Translations under genes and position numbers: made by a program
In this document: in pieces, positions 42,763 to 50,857 of the stretch
Position numbering within the stretch: position 1 is the stretch's first letter
How the letters are laid out: every line of letters starts with the position of its first letter
NCBI GenBank assembly: GCA_046350555.1
Contig: JAXMAF010000005.1
Coordinates: forward strand, 62,001-126,000
Direction: 5' to 3'
Source: JAXMAF01 sp046350555
GTDB lineage: Bacteria > Planctomycetota > Phycisphaerae > Phycisphaerales > SM1A02
DNA length: 64,000 nucleotides
The notes under the pieces: model-generated
Databases searched by the model: none
Told to the model about the DNA's origin: nothing
The model's input: only the letters and a program-made list of their open reading frames with translations

Positions 42763-43893
42763 GTGGAATGCCCCAACTGCACATTCCAGAACGCTCCGGG
42801 CACGCCGAGCTGCCTGCGCTGTCGGAGCCCGATGGACCTGAGCGCCGTGGACTTCCTGCCGCCGCGCGCCGCGGACAACTCGGCGGTCGTCCGCATGCAG
42901 CGCCGGGTCGATCGCTGGCGCGGGCGACTCGATCGACAGGTCTCGGCCACCGCTCGCGCGCTGCGGGCGCCATCGCCGGACACGGGCTCGTGGTCGGCCG
43001 TGGCGTGGTCGATCGTGCCGGGACTCGGACACCTTCGCGCGGGCGATCGACGCGTCGGCTGGCCGCTGCTGATCGCGTGGCTTGCGCTCCTGCTGCTGTC
43101 GCTTCTCAACGCCGGCAGCGGGCTCGGCTGGCTCTTCCTCACCGGGGCCGTGAGCGTGCACAGCACCGCGATCTCGCTTCTCTTCTCGACGGTGCTGCGA
43201 CAGGCGTGGATGCCGCTGCGCATGTTCTACGGGCTCGGGCTGTACGTCGTCGTCGGGCTCGTCATCTACTACCCCGCGTCGATGATGATCGCACAGGTCG
43301 TGCATCTGCTTCCCGCGGTGGATCTCCGCCGCACAATGCCACCCACCGGCGCGGCGGTTCGAGGGCAGTTTCAAACGGCGACCGCCGCGTCGGTCCTGCG
43401 CGACGACGGCGCAATCCGCGACGGCGACGTGCTCCTCTACACAGGCGCCTGGACGCGTCCGGCGCACTTCGCACGCGGCGACATCGTCGTCTTCAGGATC
43501 GACGCCAGCGCCTTGCCCGGCGCGGGCAACGTGCAGCTCAACGCGGGTCTCGGCGTGGACCGAATCGTCGGGCTGCCGGGCGAGGTCGTCGCATGGAAGA
43601 AGGATCTCCTGACGGTCGATGGAGTGGAGCAGCCCACCAGCCTCTGGCCCATCGGCGGCCTCAAGGGCATCCCGGAGATGGAGATCCGCGCGCGGGACGA
43701 TCAATATGTCCTTCTCCCGACGAGCGTCGCCGCGAACGACATCCGCGCCGCGTACTACGCGTCGGGGCTCGCGCGCTCGCTCGGCGCCATGCGCAACGAC
43801 CAGATCGTCGGGAAGGTCTTCTTCCGGCTGAGGCCGTGGTCGCGACTGGGGCCGGTGAACGCCGCAACGCCAACGAGGGGAGAGGGGCCGTGA
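42763..43893 (+). CDS. S26 (signal peptidase I)-like membrane protein with N-terminal zinc ribbon
   Basis: A 376-residue protein with GTG start at 42763. A zinc ribbon opens it (C3, C6, C17, C20). Hydrophobic segments lie at about residues 83-93, 100-145 and 150-180 (WPLLIAWLALLLLSLLNAGS, GLGLYVVVGLVIYYPASMMI). The S26 beta domain follows: DGDVLLYTG, FARGDIVVFRI and VDRIVGLPGEVVAWKKDLLT, V-G, then IVGKVFFRLRPWS. In peptidases the block VDRIVGLPGE reads VKRxxGLPGD, with the Lys as general base; here it is Asp, and no SGSMxP-like Ser motif is apparent. Peptidase activity is therefore doubtful. Its stop overlaps the TPR gene start (GTGA at 43890). Confidence 0.8.
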   Translation: MECPNCTFQNAPGTPSCLRCRSPMDLSAVDFLPPRAADNSAVVRMQRRVDRWRGRLDRQVSATARALRAPSPDTGSWSAVAWSIVPGLGHLRAGDRRVGWPLLIAWLALLLLSLLNAGSGLGWLFLTGAVSVHSTAISLLFSTVLRQAWMPLRMFYGLGLYVVVGLVIYYPASMMIAQVVHLLPAVDLRRTMPPTGAAVRGQFQTATAASVLRDDGAIRDGDVLLYTGAWTRPAHFARGDIVVFRIDASALPGAGNVQLNAGLGVDRIVGLPGEVVAWKKDLLTVDGVEQPTSLWPIGGLKGIPEMEIRARDDQYVLLPTSVAANDIRAAYYASGLARSLGAMRNDQIVGKVFFRLRPWSRLGPVNAATPTRGEGP

Positions 43894-44822
43894 GCGAATC
43901 GTCGCCTCTTCCGCCAGGGACGCCCGGCCGTCGCGGTGCATCGCAGCCGCAGGGGCGCTTCGGGCGCCTCGAGCTCGATCGCACGTCCGAACGACGCCGA
44001 CCCGGCGCCCAATCGTCGACCGTGGGCGCGCAAGCGCCGAGCGCCTCGCACGAGATCGACGCCTCGCTCGAGCTGGGCACGCCCATTCGCACGCCCGAAG
44101 ACCATCTCCAGGAGGCCGTGCAGTCGTATCGCTCCGGACGCTTCGACGCCGCGCTCCAGCTCTACACACGGGCGCTCCAGGGCAACCGCGCCCTCGTGCC
44201 CGCATGGGTCGGACAGGTGCAGATGCTCGTCGAGCTGGGCGAATGCACGGAGGCCCGGCTCTGGGCCGACAAGGCCCTCGAGCTCTTCAAGGGCAACGGC
44301 GACCTCCTCGCCGCCAAGGCCCGCGCCTGCCTGCGCGACGACGACGCCACCGCGGCGATGGCGTGCAGCGATGCGTCGCTCAAGGCCGCGGGCAACTCGC
44401 CGCTGCGCTGGCAGGCGCGCGGCGAGGTCATGCTCGCGCGGAACTCGGAGCGCGCCCGCGACTGCTTCGACAAGTCGGTCGCCGAGCCCGTCGCCGACTG
44501 GTTCGATCGCATCGTGGTCGCGCGAATCTATCTCTTCCACGACCGCGCGACGCCCGCCGTCGAGTTCGCGCAGGCCGGCGTGCGACTCGAACCGTCGCAC
44601 TGGTTCGGCTGGCTCGTGCTCGGCCGCGCCCAGGAGGCGCTCGGCTGGTTCCGCGACGCGGAGGAGAGCTACTCGCGCGCCGCGGACCTTCCCGGCGGAC
44701 GCGCCGAGGCCGGCGCGGCGCTGCACGCGATCCGCAACGCAGGCCGCGCGGCGCGGATCGGCGGCGGACTCCGTGGCGTTCTCGTGCCCATCAAGCACAT
44801 GATGCGGATCTTCCGACGATGA
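43890..44822 (+). CDS. TPR-repeat protein
   Basis: A 310-residue protein with GTG start in a 4-bp overlap with the S26-like gene. After a polar, Pro/Gly/Ser-rich N-terminus of about 60 residues come TPR-like repeats: LQEAVQSYRSGRFDAALQLY, TRALQGNRALVPAWVGQVQM, LVELGECTEARLWADKALEL, and ARACLRDDDATAAMACSDAS. A later one is HWFGWLVLGRAQEALGWFRD, AEESYSRAA. The C-terminus is basic (RIGGGLRGVLVPIKHMMRIF, RR). No signal peptide. Probably a scaffold for the S26-like protein or the PilT-type ATPase, whose ATG overlaps its stop by 4 bp. Confidence 0.8.
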   Translation: MSESSPLPPGTPGRRGASQPQGRFGRLELDRTSERRRPGAQSSTVGAQAPSASHEIDASLELGTPIRTPEDHLQEAVQSYRSGRFDAALQLYTRALQGNRALVPAWVGQVQMLVELGECTEARLWADKALELFKGNGDLLAAKARACLRDDDATAAMACSDASLKAAGNSPLRWQARGEVMLARNSERARDCFDKSVAEPVADWFDRIVVARIYLFHDRATPAVEFAQAGVRLEPSHWFGWLVLGRAQEALGWFRDAEESYSRAADLPGGRAEAGAALHAIRNAGRAARIGGGLRGVLVPIKHMMRIFRR

Positions 44823-45871
44823 AGCTGCGCACAATCATCGCCGCGGCGCGCGAACACGGCGCCAGCGACGCCCACATCCTTCAGGGAGTGCCGCCGATGC
44901 TGCGGATCGGAGGCCAGGTCGTCGCGACCAAGGGCGCGCCGATGACATCGGAATCGATCCGCGCCGTGCTGGACGAGACGCTCAGCGCCGAGCAGAGGGA
45001 CCGGTTCGACCGGGAATGGCAGGTCTGCGTCTCCGTCGTGCTGGCCGACCTGGGGCGTTCGCGGTTGACGGTGTATCGGCGCAACGGCTGTCCGGAGCTG
45101 GCGATCCGCCTCAGCGAGCCGGTGGTGCGGAAGCGCGAGCAGCTCTGCCTGCCCGCGATCGTCGACGAGCTGGCGCGGAAGCCGTACGGGCTCGTCGTGC
45201 TGACCGGCCCGACCGGTGTCGGCAAGACCACGACGTTCCACTACATGCTCGACCTCATCAACGCCGAGCGGGCGTGCAAGATCATCACCATCGAGGATCC
45301 GATCGAGTTCGTGCATTCGTTCAAGCGCGCGATCGTGGTGCAGCAGGAGCTTCTCGCCGACGTGCGCGACTTCACCTCGGCGCTGCGCCACGTGCTGCGC
45401 CAGGATCCCGACGTGATCGGCGTCGGCGAGATGCGCGACGCCGAGACGATCTACACCGCGCTCATGGCCGCCGAGACCGGGCACCTGGTCATCGCGACGC
45501 TGCACACGCCGGGGGCGGTGGACGTGGTCCAGCGGATGGTCTCCGCGTTCCCCTCCGGCCAGCAGGACGAGGTGCGCTTCGTGCTCGCCAACACGTTGCA
45601 GGGCGTGATCGCGCAGCAGCTCCTGCCCGCCGCGACGGACGCCCGCCGCGTGCTCTGCTGCGAGGTCCTGATCGGCACGCCCGCGGTGCGCAAGCAGATC
45701 CGCGACAACTCCACGCACCAGCTCGTGAGCGAGATGCAGGCGGGACGCAAGCATGGCATGGTGACGATGGACCACGCCCTGCTGGAGCTCTATCAACGAG
45801 GCGAGATCAACTACGACACCGCGATGGCGACGGCGCATCGACCGGAGGACATCCGCAAGCGCGCGTCGTGA
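44819..45871 (+). CDS. PilT/type IV pilus-type ATPase
   Basis: A 350-residue secretion-superfamily ATPase of the PilT branch. Walker A is GPTGVGKTT (residues 130-138). The Asp box is IITIEDPIEFVHSFKRAIVV. Walker B is DPDVIGVGEMRDAETIYTAL and the His box is AAETGHLVIATLHTPGAVDV. The PilT C-terminal part, FVLANTLQGVIAQQLLPAAT, is also present. The N-terminal domain has the usual SDAHIL for SDLHI. PilT proteins retract pili; no pilin, PilB or PilC gene is nearby, so the role could be a special one with the TPR and S26-like neighbours. Start by 4-bp overlap (ATGA) with the TPR gene. Confidence 0.9.
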   Translation: MKLRTIIAAAREHGASDAHILQGVPPMLRIGGQVVATKGAPMTSESIRAVLDETLSAEQRDRFDREWQVCVSVVLADLGRSRLTVYRRNGCPELAIRLSEPVVRKREQLCLPAIVDELARKPYGLVVLTGPTGVGKTTTFHYMLDLINAERACKIITIEDPIEFVHSFKRAIVVQQELLADVRDFTSALRHVLRQDPDVIGVGEMRDAETIYTALMAAETGHLVIATLHTPGAVDVVQRMVSAFPSGQQDEVRFVLANTLQGVIAQQLLPAATDARRVLCCEVLIGTPAVRKQIRDNSTHQLVSEMQAGRKHGMVTMDHALLELYQRGEINYDTAMATAHRPEDIRKRAS

Positions 45872-45933
45872 TGGGCGCGGCTGCGTGTCATGGCGCCGGC
45901 TTGTCGGTCGTCACCAGATTGTCATGGTTGTCA

Positions 45934-45962
45934 TGCGGATTTCAGTGGACCTCCATGCCCGG
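45934..45962 (+). repeat. Repeat A, left-end fragment
   Basis: TGCGGATTTCAGTGGACC and CTCCATGCCC match the first 29 bp of repeat A. The fragment joins directly to a duplicated piece of a nearby gene. Confidence 0.75.
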
Positions 45963-45967
45963 AAGCG

Positions 45968-46066
45968 GTGACCACCGCCCAATCGCGCCCGAGCGACCGG
46001 ACGAGCGATTCGTCGGTCATGCCCAGCGCGTCGCGCGCCGGATCGGGTGGTGGCTGACCCTCCTTG
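45968..46066 (-). pseudogene. Duplicated internal fragment of the gene at 46442-47464
   Basis: 99 bp that match 47199-47297 at about 90 percent by eye. On the minus strand both copies read KEGQPPPDPARDA-GMTDESL followed by VR-LG-DWAVVT. There is neither start nor stop, so it is a gene fragment left by duplication or recombination next to repeat A. Confidence 0.8.
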
Positions 46067-46115
46067 GACTCCGGATTGCTGCTGGGGAATTGGAGCTAGT
46101 GGGTCAACCAGGGTG

Positions 46116-46308
46116 AATCTGCGGGTACGTCGCGAGGGGAATCAGGAATCAGGACTTGCGGGCCGTTGGGCGCTGTCGGACGCCAGCGTGAGACATGGAC
46201 GCCAGGCACACCGGCGGCGCCATGTCTCACGCTGACATCGAGTGCGCCCAACGGCCCGCAAGTCCTGATTCCCAATTCCTGATTCCCCTCGCGACGCACC
46301 CGCAGGTT
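46116..46308. repeat. Long imperfect inverted repeat (hairpin)
   Basis: Left arm 46116-46198 and right arm 46220-46308 are complementary at roughly 90 percent, with a 21-bp loop. Each arm contains CTGCGGGT, two GGAATCA-type heptamers, CTTGCGGGCCGTTGGGCGC and GCGTGAGACATGG. It stands alone in the gap 45872-46441 and could form an 80-bp stem in DNA or RNA. Confidence 0.9.
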
Positions 46309-46441
46309 CGGCCCGGTCGATGCCGCAAGGCTGTTTCGAGCGCTCCGGAGCGGCTTCGTCGCACACTCGCTCTGGCGCGACCGGCACCGAAGGCGGCCGA
46401 GACGCCACGTGTGAACTGAAACCGCTCGAACCAAACGGCCG

Positions 46442-47464
46442 TCACCCATCGCCCGCATCGCGCAACAGCGCCTCGAGCCGCGCCCCCGGATACAGCCACA
46501 ACGGTTCCTTCAGCCGCACGCTCCGCCCATCGAAGACCACATCCGGACTTCCGACGGTGAACGTGAGGTGGTCGTCGCTGATCACCAATCCCTCGGGCAA
46601 CGGATGCCTGGGCGCCGCGTCGTTTGCCGCCTCAGGGATCACGGAGACCCGCGTCAACTCGGTGATCTGCGTGTATGGCTGTCCTTCCCGAAGGCTGGTC
46701 GAGTGGCGGATCCGCTGACCGATCATCGCGCCGTCGACCTGTTGCCACGCCTCGACGACCCACGCATCGCGCACCAACGGCTTGTCGGGGCCGTTGCGCG
46801 GAATGTCGGTCGCGTATCCGAGCACGCGCGGTGGCTCGGCGAGGTCGACCGTGATCTCGTGCGGCCACGGCTTTGGCCGCGGACCAGTGCGGGCCTTTCC
46901 TTCAAGCGCCTCGCGCTCGAGGGACTTTGCGATCGCCTCCTCCTGGCCTGTGTCGACAAAGCGGAAGGTGGCGATCGTGCCATCGATCCGAAGCGACAGC
47001 GGGCGCGCGGCGCGGATGACGCCGGCCAACGGCCGGTCGATCTCGATCGGCGCGAAGCGATCGACCTGAAGCAGGAGCGCCAAGCCAACACCGCCTGGAT
47101 CGCGAACGCCTTTCTGCACGTGCGTGCTCGGCTCGCCCAGCGCAACCTGATACGTGTGACCGTCGACCAGCACCTGGATGACGCCGTGCGCGGAAGTCGT
47201 GACCACCGCCCAATCGGGCCCGAGCAACCGGACGAGCGACTCGTCGGTCATGCCCGGCGCATCGCGCGCCGGATCAGGTGGTGGCTGACCCTCCTTGCAC
47301 ATCCAGATGCGGCGCGTCACCAACCCCTCGAGTCGACGCCCCGACGGCATCGCCCGTTCGACCGCGGCGGCGACGCGCTCGATGTCGGCCGCCGGCACGT
47401 CGGCCGCAGCCGGCGCGTCCGCCTGAAGCACGATCGCAAGCACGATGGCGATGGTCGGGATCAT
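46442..47464 (-). CDS. Exported protein of unknown family
   Basis: The start at 47464 (MIPTIAIVLAIVLQADAPAA) gives a signal peptide for a 340-residue protein. It overlaps the stop of the preceding minus-strand gene by 4 bp. Segments such as RRLEGLVTRRIWMCKEGQPP, VIQVLVDGHTYQVALGEPST, EITVDLAEPPRVLGYATDIP, VRDAWVVEAWQQVDGAMIGQ and GSPDVVFDGRSVRLKEPLWL, YPGARLEALLRD suggest an extracytoplasmic, mostly beta protein. No family was recognised. The pair of exported proteins 46442-48819 is one operon. A fragment of this gene is duplicated at 45968-46066. Confidence 0.7.
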   Translation of the reverse strand: MIPTIAIVLAIVLQADAPAAADVPAADIERVAAAVERAMPSGRRLEGLVTRRIWMCKEGQPPPDPARDAPGMTDESLVRLLGPDWAVVTTSAHGVIQVLVDGHTYQVALGEPSTHVQKGVRDPGGVGLALLLQVDRFAPIEIDRPLAGVIRAARPLSLRIDGTIATFRFVDTGQEEAIAKSLEREALEGKARTGPRPKPWPHEITVDLAEPPRVLGYATDIPRNGPDKPLVRDAWVVEAWQQVDGAMIGQRIRHSTSLREGQPYTQITELTRVSVIPEAANDAAPRHPLPEGLVISDDHLTFTVGSPDVVFDGRSVRLKEPLWLYPGARLEALLRDAGDG

Positions 47465-48819
47465 CGCGGCGCCGCTCCTTCCACGGCGTTGCCCGGGGCC
47501 GGCGCCTGGGCGGCGCGCTGCTCTTCTCGCCACTTCTGGAGCCAGTACGGCGCCCGCACCCACGCCTCGGGCGACGGCATCTTGGACAACGCCTCACGAA
47601 CCAGCGGCGAGCCGATGGACGTCAGCACACGCTGACACAGCGATCGATCGAGGGCCATCTGCCGCTCGTGCGCCGCAAGCAGCGCCTCGCTTGGCTCGGA
47701 ACTTCCTTCCCGGAGTCCCGCGGCCTTGAGCTCGGCGATCCAGCGCCGGTGCGCCGCAAGCGTCGCCTTCATGCGCTCCACCTGCGCGACCGCCGCTTCG
47801 TCGAGCGCGGCGCGGAGCGGCGCCAGTTCCTGCTCCGAGACGCCCAGGAGGATGGCGCCGTCGAGGAGTGCGCGCGCCGACGAGAAGACGAGGATCGAAC
47901 GGTCAACGGTCGCCGCGAGCGACCGCAAGCGCCAGCGCGCCGCCGCCTGGGCATCGCCGCCGGAGAGCAGGAACCGCTCGAACGCGTCTGCCAAGGCCTC
48001 GTTCGCATCCTGCCACTGCGCTGCGCCTTGCTTGTGGCGGCTGAGAATCTCGGTCACTTCCGCTGGTTCGTCCTGTCCGCCCCAACGGGTGCGCGTCGCC
48101 GCAGCCGAAGCGCCGGCCTTGGCCACGACGGCCCGTGCGAGCCGAGTGCCGATCTCTCGATACGCCGCGATCGCGGCATCGCGCGCCGAACGCGCCGGTT
48201 CGTCCGCCTCGGCGGCATCGGCGGCGCGACCGATGCGCGGGTCCGCCCGTCGGGCCTGGTCGAAGTCGATCAACGTGTCGTAACCGACGTCGTCGGCGTA
48301 CGCCGTCAGGCTGTGCCGATACCCCCTTGCAGCGAGCACGCGGAGCAGGTCGGCCTCGATCTCCGCCGCCGGGCGCTGCGCATTCGCGGCGGCCTGCGAC
48401 AATTCGGTCGCCGCCGCGGATGTGGCCGCGACGAATGCTTCGGCCGTCCGCCGCGCGATCGCGACAAGCTCGCCCGAGGAGACGGCCGGAAGATCAGCTT
48501 GTTCGCCGTCGCCGCCGTACAGCGCGAGAATCGCCGCGTCGCGCGCCGCGGCGATCGACGTGGCGTATTCGTGGAAGATCGCATCGGCACCGATGGCCGC
48601 GACCTGCGGATCGAGCGTCGACAGCGCCCGGATGAAGTCGGTGCGCGCCAGCGTCATCTCGCCGAGGAACCGCTCGATGAGCTTGCGCCGTTCGGCCGGC
48701 GCCATCACCTTCAGTGGCGGTGGTGGTGGTGGCGACGATGGCGCTGCATCCTGCCCGTTGGCCGCGAGGGGCGCCACCAGCGCCAGCGCGACGACCCCGA
48801 GACGAATCCTCTGTCGCAT
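47461..48819 (-). CDS. Exported helical protein of unknown family
   Basis: The ATG at 48819 (MRQRIRLGVVALALVAPLAA, NGQ) gives a signal peptide; a Pro run (SSPPPPPPLKV) follows. The remaining 400 residues are strongly helical and Ala-rich (AERRKLIERFLGEMTLARTD, AIFHEYATSIAAARDAAILA, SARDAAIAAYREIGTRLARA, AQVERMKATLAAHRRWIAEL). The protein is probably periplasmic and forms long bundles or coiled coils. No family was recognised. The gene overlaps the next exported-protein gene by 4 bp, so the two products likely act together. Confidence 0.7.
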   Translation of the reverse strand: MRQRIRLGVVALALVAPLAANGQDAAPSSPPPPPPLKVMAPAERRKLIERFLGEMTLARTDFIRALSTLDPQVAAIGADAIFHEYATSIAAARDAAILALYGGDGEQADLPAVSSGELVAIARRTAEAFVAATSAAATELSQAAANAQRPAAEIEADLLRVLAARGYRHSLTAYADDVGYDTLIDFDQARRADPRIGRAADAAEADEPARSARDAAIAAYREIGTRLARAVVAKAGASAAATRTRWGGQDEPAEVTEILSRHKQGAAQWQDANEALADAFERFLLSGGDAQAAARWRLRSLAATVDRSILVFSSARALLDGAILLGVSEQELAPLRAALDEAAVAQVERMKATLAAHRRWIAELKAAGLREGSSEPSEALLAAHERQMALDRSLCQRVLTSIGSPLVREALSKMPSPEAWVRAPYWLQKWREEQRAAQAPAPGNAVEGAAPR

Positions 48820-48889
48820 GCGGGCATCGTACCGGCGCGCCCTTCCGACGCCTCGGGGCCACCCCCGACCCGCAACATAGCATCCCGTG

Positions 48890-49471
48890 ATGGGCAAGAC
48901 CCACGATCACATCACCGCCGAGCTCCGCGACTTCATCGTCGCGCAGAAGATGTTCCTCGTCGCGACCGCGCCCGTCGATCCTCGCGGGCACATCAACGTC
49001 TCGCCCAAGGGTCTCGACTGCTTCCGCGTCCTCGACGAACGGCGCGTCGCGTACCTCGACCTCACCGGCAGCGGCAACGAGACGTCGGCGCATCTCGAGG
49101 AGAATGGCCGCATCACGCTGCTCTTCTGCGCCTTCGAGGGACCCCCGAAGATCGTCCGCCTGTACGGCACCGGCACGACGGTGTTGACCGACGACCCTCG
49201 ATGGAGCGACCTTGCCCCCCACTTCGACCTGCTGCCGGGGACGCGCCAGATCATCGTCGCCGACATCGATCGCGTGACGACCTCATGCGGCTTCGGCGTG
49301 CCGCTCTATGAATTCCGCGGACAGCGCGAGGAGATGCCCAAGTCCGCACGGGTCAAGGGCGACGCCGGCCTCGAAACGTATCGGCGCGAGAAGAACCTCG
49401 TGAGCATCGACGGACTCCCGACGACGCTGGGAAAGGCGATCCTCGCTACGCCCGAGCGCGGCCTTCCGTGA
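48890..49471 (+). CDS. Pyridoxamine 5'-phosphate oxidase-family protein
   Basis: A 193-residue flavin-binding split-barrel protein. LRDFIVAQKMFLVATAPVDP, RGHINVSPKGLDCFRVLDER and YLDLTGSGNETSAHLEENGR, ITLLFCAFEGPPKIVRLYGT are the standard blocks of the general PNPOx-like group. The C-terminal part (SCGFGVPLYEFRGQREEMPK, VSIDGLPTTLG) is that of the subgroup often annotated as FMN-binding. The true substrate is unknown and pyridoxal phosphate synthesis is unlikely. GTG at 48887 and ATG at 48890 are both possible starts. Its 3' end overlaps the convergent gene by 26 bp. Confidence 0.82.
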   Translation: MGKTHDHITAELRDFIVAQKMFLVATAPVDPRGHINVSPKGLDCFRVLDERRVAYLDLTGSGNETSAHLEENGRITLLFCAFEGPPKIVRLYGTGTTVLTDDPRWSDLAPHFDLLPGTRQIIVADIDRVTTSCGFGVPLYEFRGQREEMPKSARVKGDAGLETYRREKNLVSIDGLPTTLGKAILATPERGLP

Positions 49472-50450
49472 TCGAGACGCGGTGCGCCGCCGCGTTCAGC
49501 GCCAGCTCCAGCACCACCATCGTCTCGCCGTGGCGCACGATCGCCTTGCGCGCCTTTCCGTCCACCTTGACCGCCAAGCGCTCGCCGCGTGTTCGAAGCA
49601 GCCGACGTTCCAGCGCGAAGGTCGATCGCGTGCGGCCGCGCTGCGCCGGCACGTCCGCCTCCAGCCCGCGCGGCCGCAGCGAGAACGTGCTCCCCGCGAG
49701 CGATGGATCGAGCAGGATGCCGCCTTGGCGCGTCGCGCCCTTTCCGCCGGACTCGGGATCGAGATGCACATAACCGATCGGAGCGTCGTCGGTGTGGGCA
49801 TCCTGGAACTCGAAATCGTCGACCGGCGCCTTCGCGTCGCGATCGTTGAGCTGGCGGAACGCGGTGTCGCCCTTCATCGCCTGCGCGAAGTCGCTGCGCG
49901 AGGCGATCGCGACGACATCGGCGTGCATGATCAGGTGGGAGGGCGCCGGCGCCCTCGTCGAGAGCAGGTCGGTTCCGGTCACGCCTTGCCCGACGATCGT
50001 GTTCAGCCGGTAGCGCAGCTTCTGCCGGTAGTCGTAGACGACGTGGAAGTCCTTGCCACCGGGCTTCGGCGTGATGCCGGTGAGCGCGGAGCCGGTGCCT
50101 TCGATGTTCGAGTGCTCCACGACGTGAATCGCGCCGACATTGATCACCGGCGTTCCGTTGGGCGCCGTCGTCTCGCTCATCGCGCCCTGGTAGACCAGCG
50201 ACACGTCGTTGAGTCCGAGCGAGTAGATGCAGGTGCTCAGCTCCTTCGACGTGCCGTCGGGAAAGCTGATGCGATATTCGTACCAGTGGCTGAGTGCGCC
50301 ACGGACGCAGCGGATCTCGAAGTCGTTGCCGGCCGCGTCCTGCACATGGACGAGCAGCCGCGAACCGTCGGTGTCCGGCTGCGGCGGGCTGGCGGCGAGG
50401 TTCACCGGGCACGACCATCGAAGCAGTTGCGTGGTACCGAGGACGGGCAT
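49446..50450 (-). CDS. Unknown protein with beta-rich sequence
   Basis: The start at 50450 (MPVLGTTQLLRWSCPVNLAA) gives 334 residues; the longer frame upstream is Pro/Arg-rich and unlike protein. Segments are GSRLLVHVQDAAGNDFEIRC, YRISFPDGTSKELSTCIYSL, VINVGAIHVVEHSNIEGTGS, KDFHVVYDYRQKLRYRLNTI, LIMHADVVAIASRSDFAQAM and MVVLELALNAAAHRVSI. There is no signal peptide and no membrane segment. It was not recognised; it reads like a structural or binding beta protein. The gene overlaps the convergent PNPOx-like gene at its end. Confidence 0.65.
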   Translation of the reverse strand: MPVLGTTQLLRWSCPVNLAASPPQPDTDGSRLLVHVQDAAGNDFEIRCVRGALSHWYEYRISFPDGTSKELSTCIYSLGLNDVSLVYQGAMSETTAPNGTPVINVGAIHVVEHSNIEGTGSALTGITPKPGGKDFHVVYDYRQKLRYRLNTIVGQGVTGTDLLSTRAPAPSHLIMHADVVAIASRSDFAQAMKGDTAFRQLNDRDAKAPVDDFEFQDAHTDDAPIGYVHLDPESGGKGATRQGGILLDPSLAGSTFSLRPRGLEADVPAQRGRTRSTFALERRLLRTRGERLAVKVDGKARKAIVRHGETMVVLELALNAAAHRVSITEGRARA

Positions 50451-50857
50451 GGATGGACCTCCTGCGTCGTGTGAATTGACGACCCGCGTCCCGAGGGGTC
50501 GATCGTCACCCTGATCGTCGTCGAATGCTTCCGTTCCGTCGAGTGCTGCGCCATCGCCCGGGGCCCAGTCGCCCGGCGGCCCAATCCCCCGGACCCAGGA
50601 ATCGCCCGGCAATGGCGGAGAGATCGCGGCCAAGCCGCTCGCTGGCCGCCGAATCGTTGACGTCTTGGTTCGAGGCTTGCTGGCGAACGGCGCCAAAGGG
50701 TGACTCGCGCCGCCGGGTGACTCGACCCGCCGGTCGACCCGCCCCACGGGTCGATTCGCCCCGTGGCGCCGGCGTCGGTTCGCCCCGTGGCATGCGCCGC
50801 GCGAGGACGTATCCTCTTGCCATCCTCGGCCGTGTGCGGCCCTTCGCGGTGAATCCC
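50451..50857. other. Intergenic region with short GC-rich repeats
   Basis: About 400 bp between divergent genes, expected to hold their promoters. It contains repeated CGCCCGG/GGCCCA-type words (about 50555-50615) and CGGGTGACTCG / CGCCCCGTGGC-type words (about 50695-50800). No protein-like frame was accepted. Confidence 0.5.

Noticed and set aside
50525..50857. Extended N-terminus of the E2 protein
   Set aside because: The stretch is Arg/Pro-rich low-complexity DNA; the lipoyl domain begins properly at 50858.
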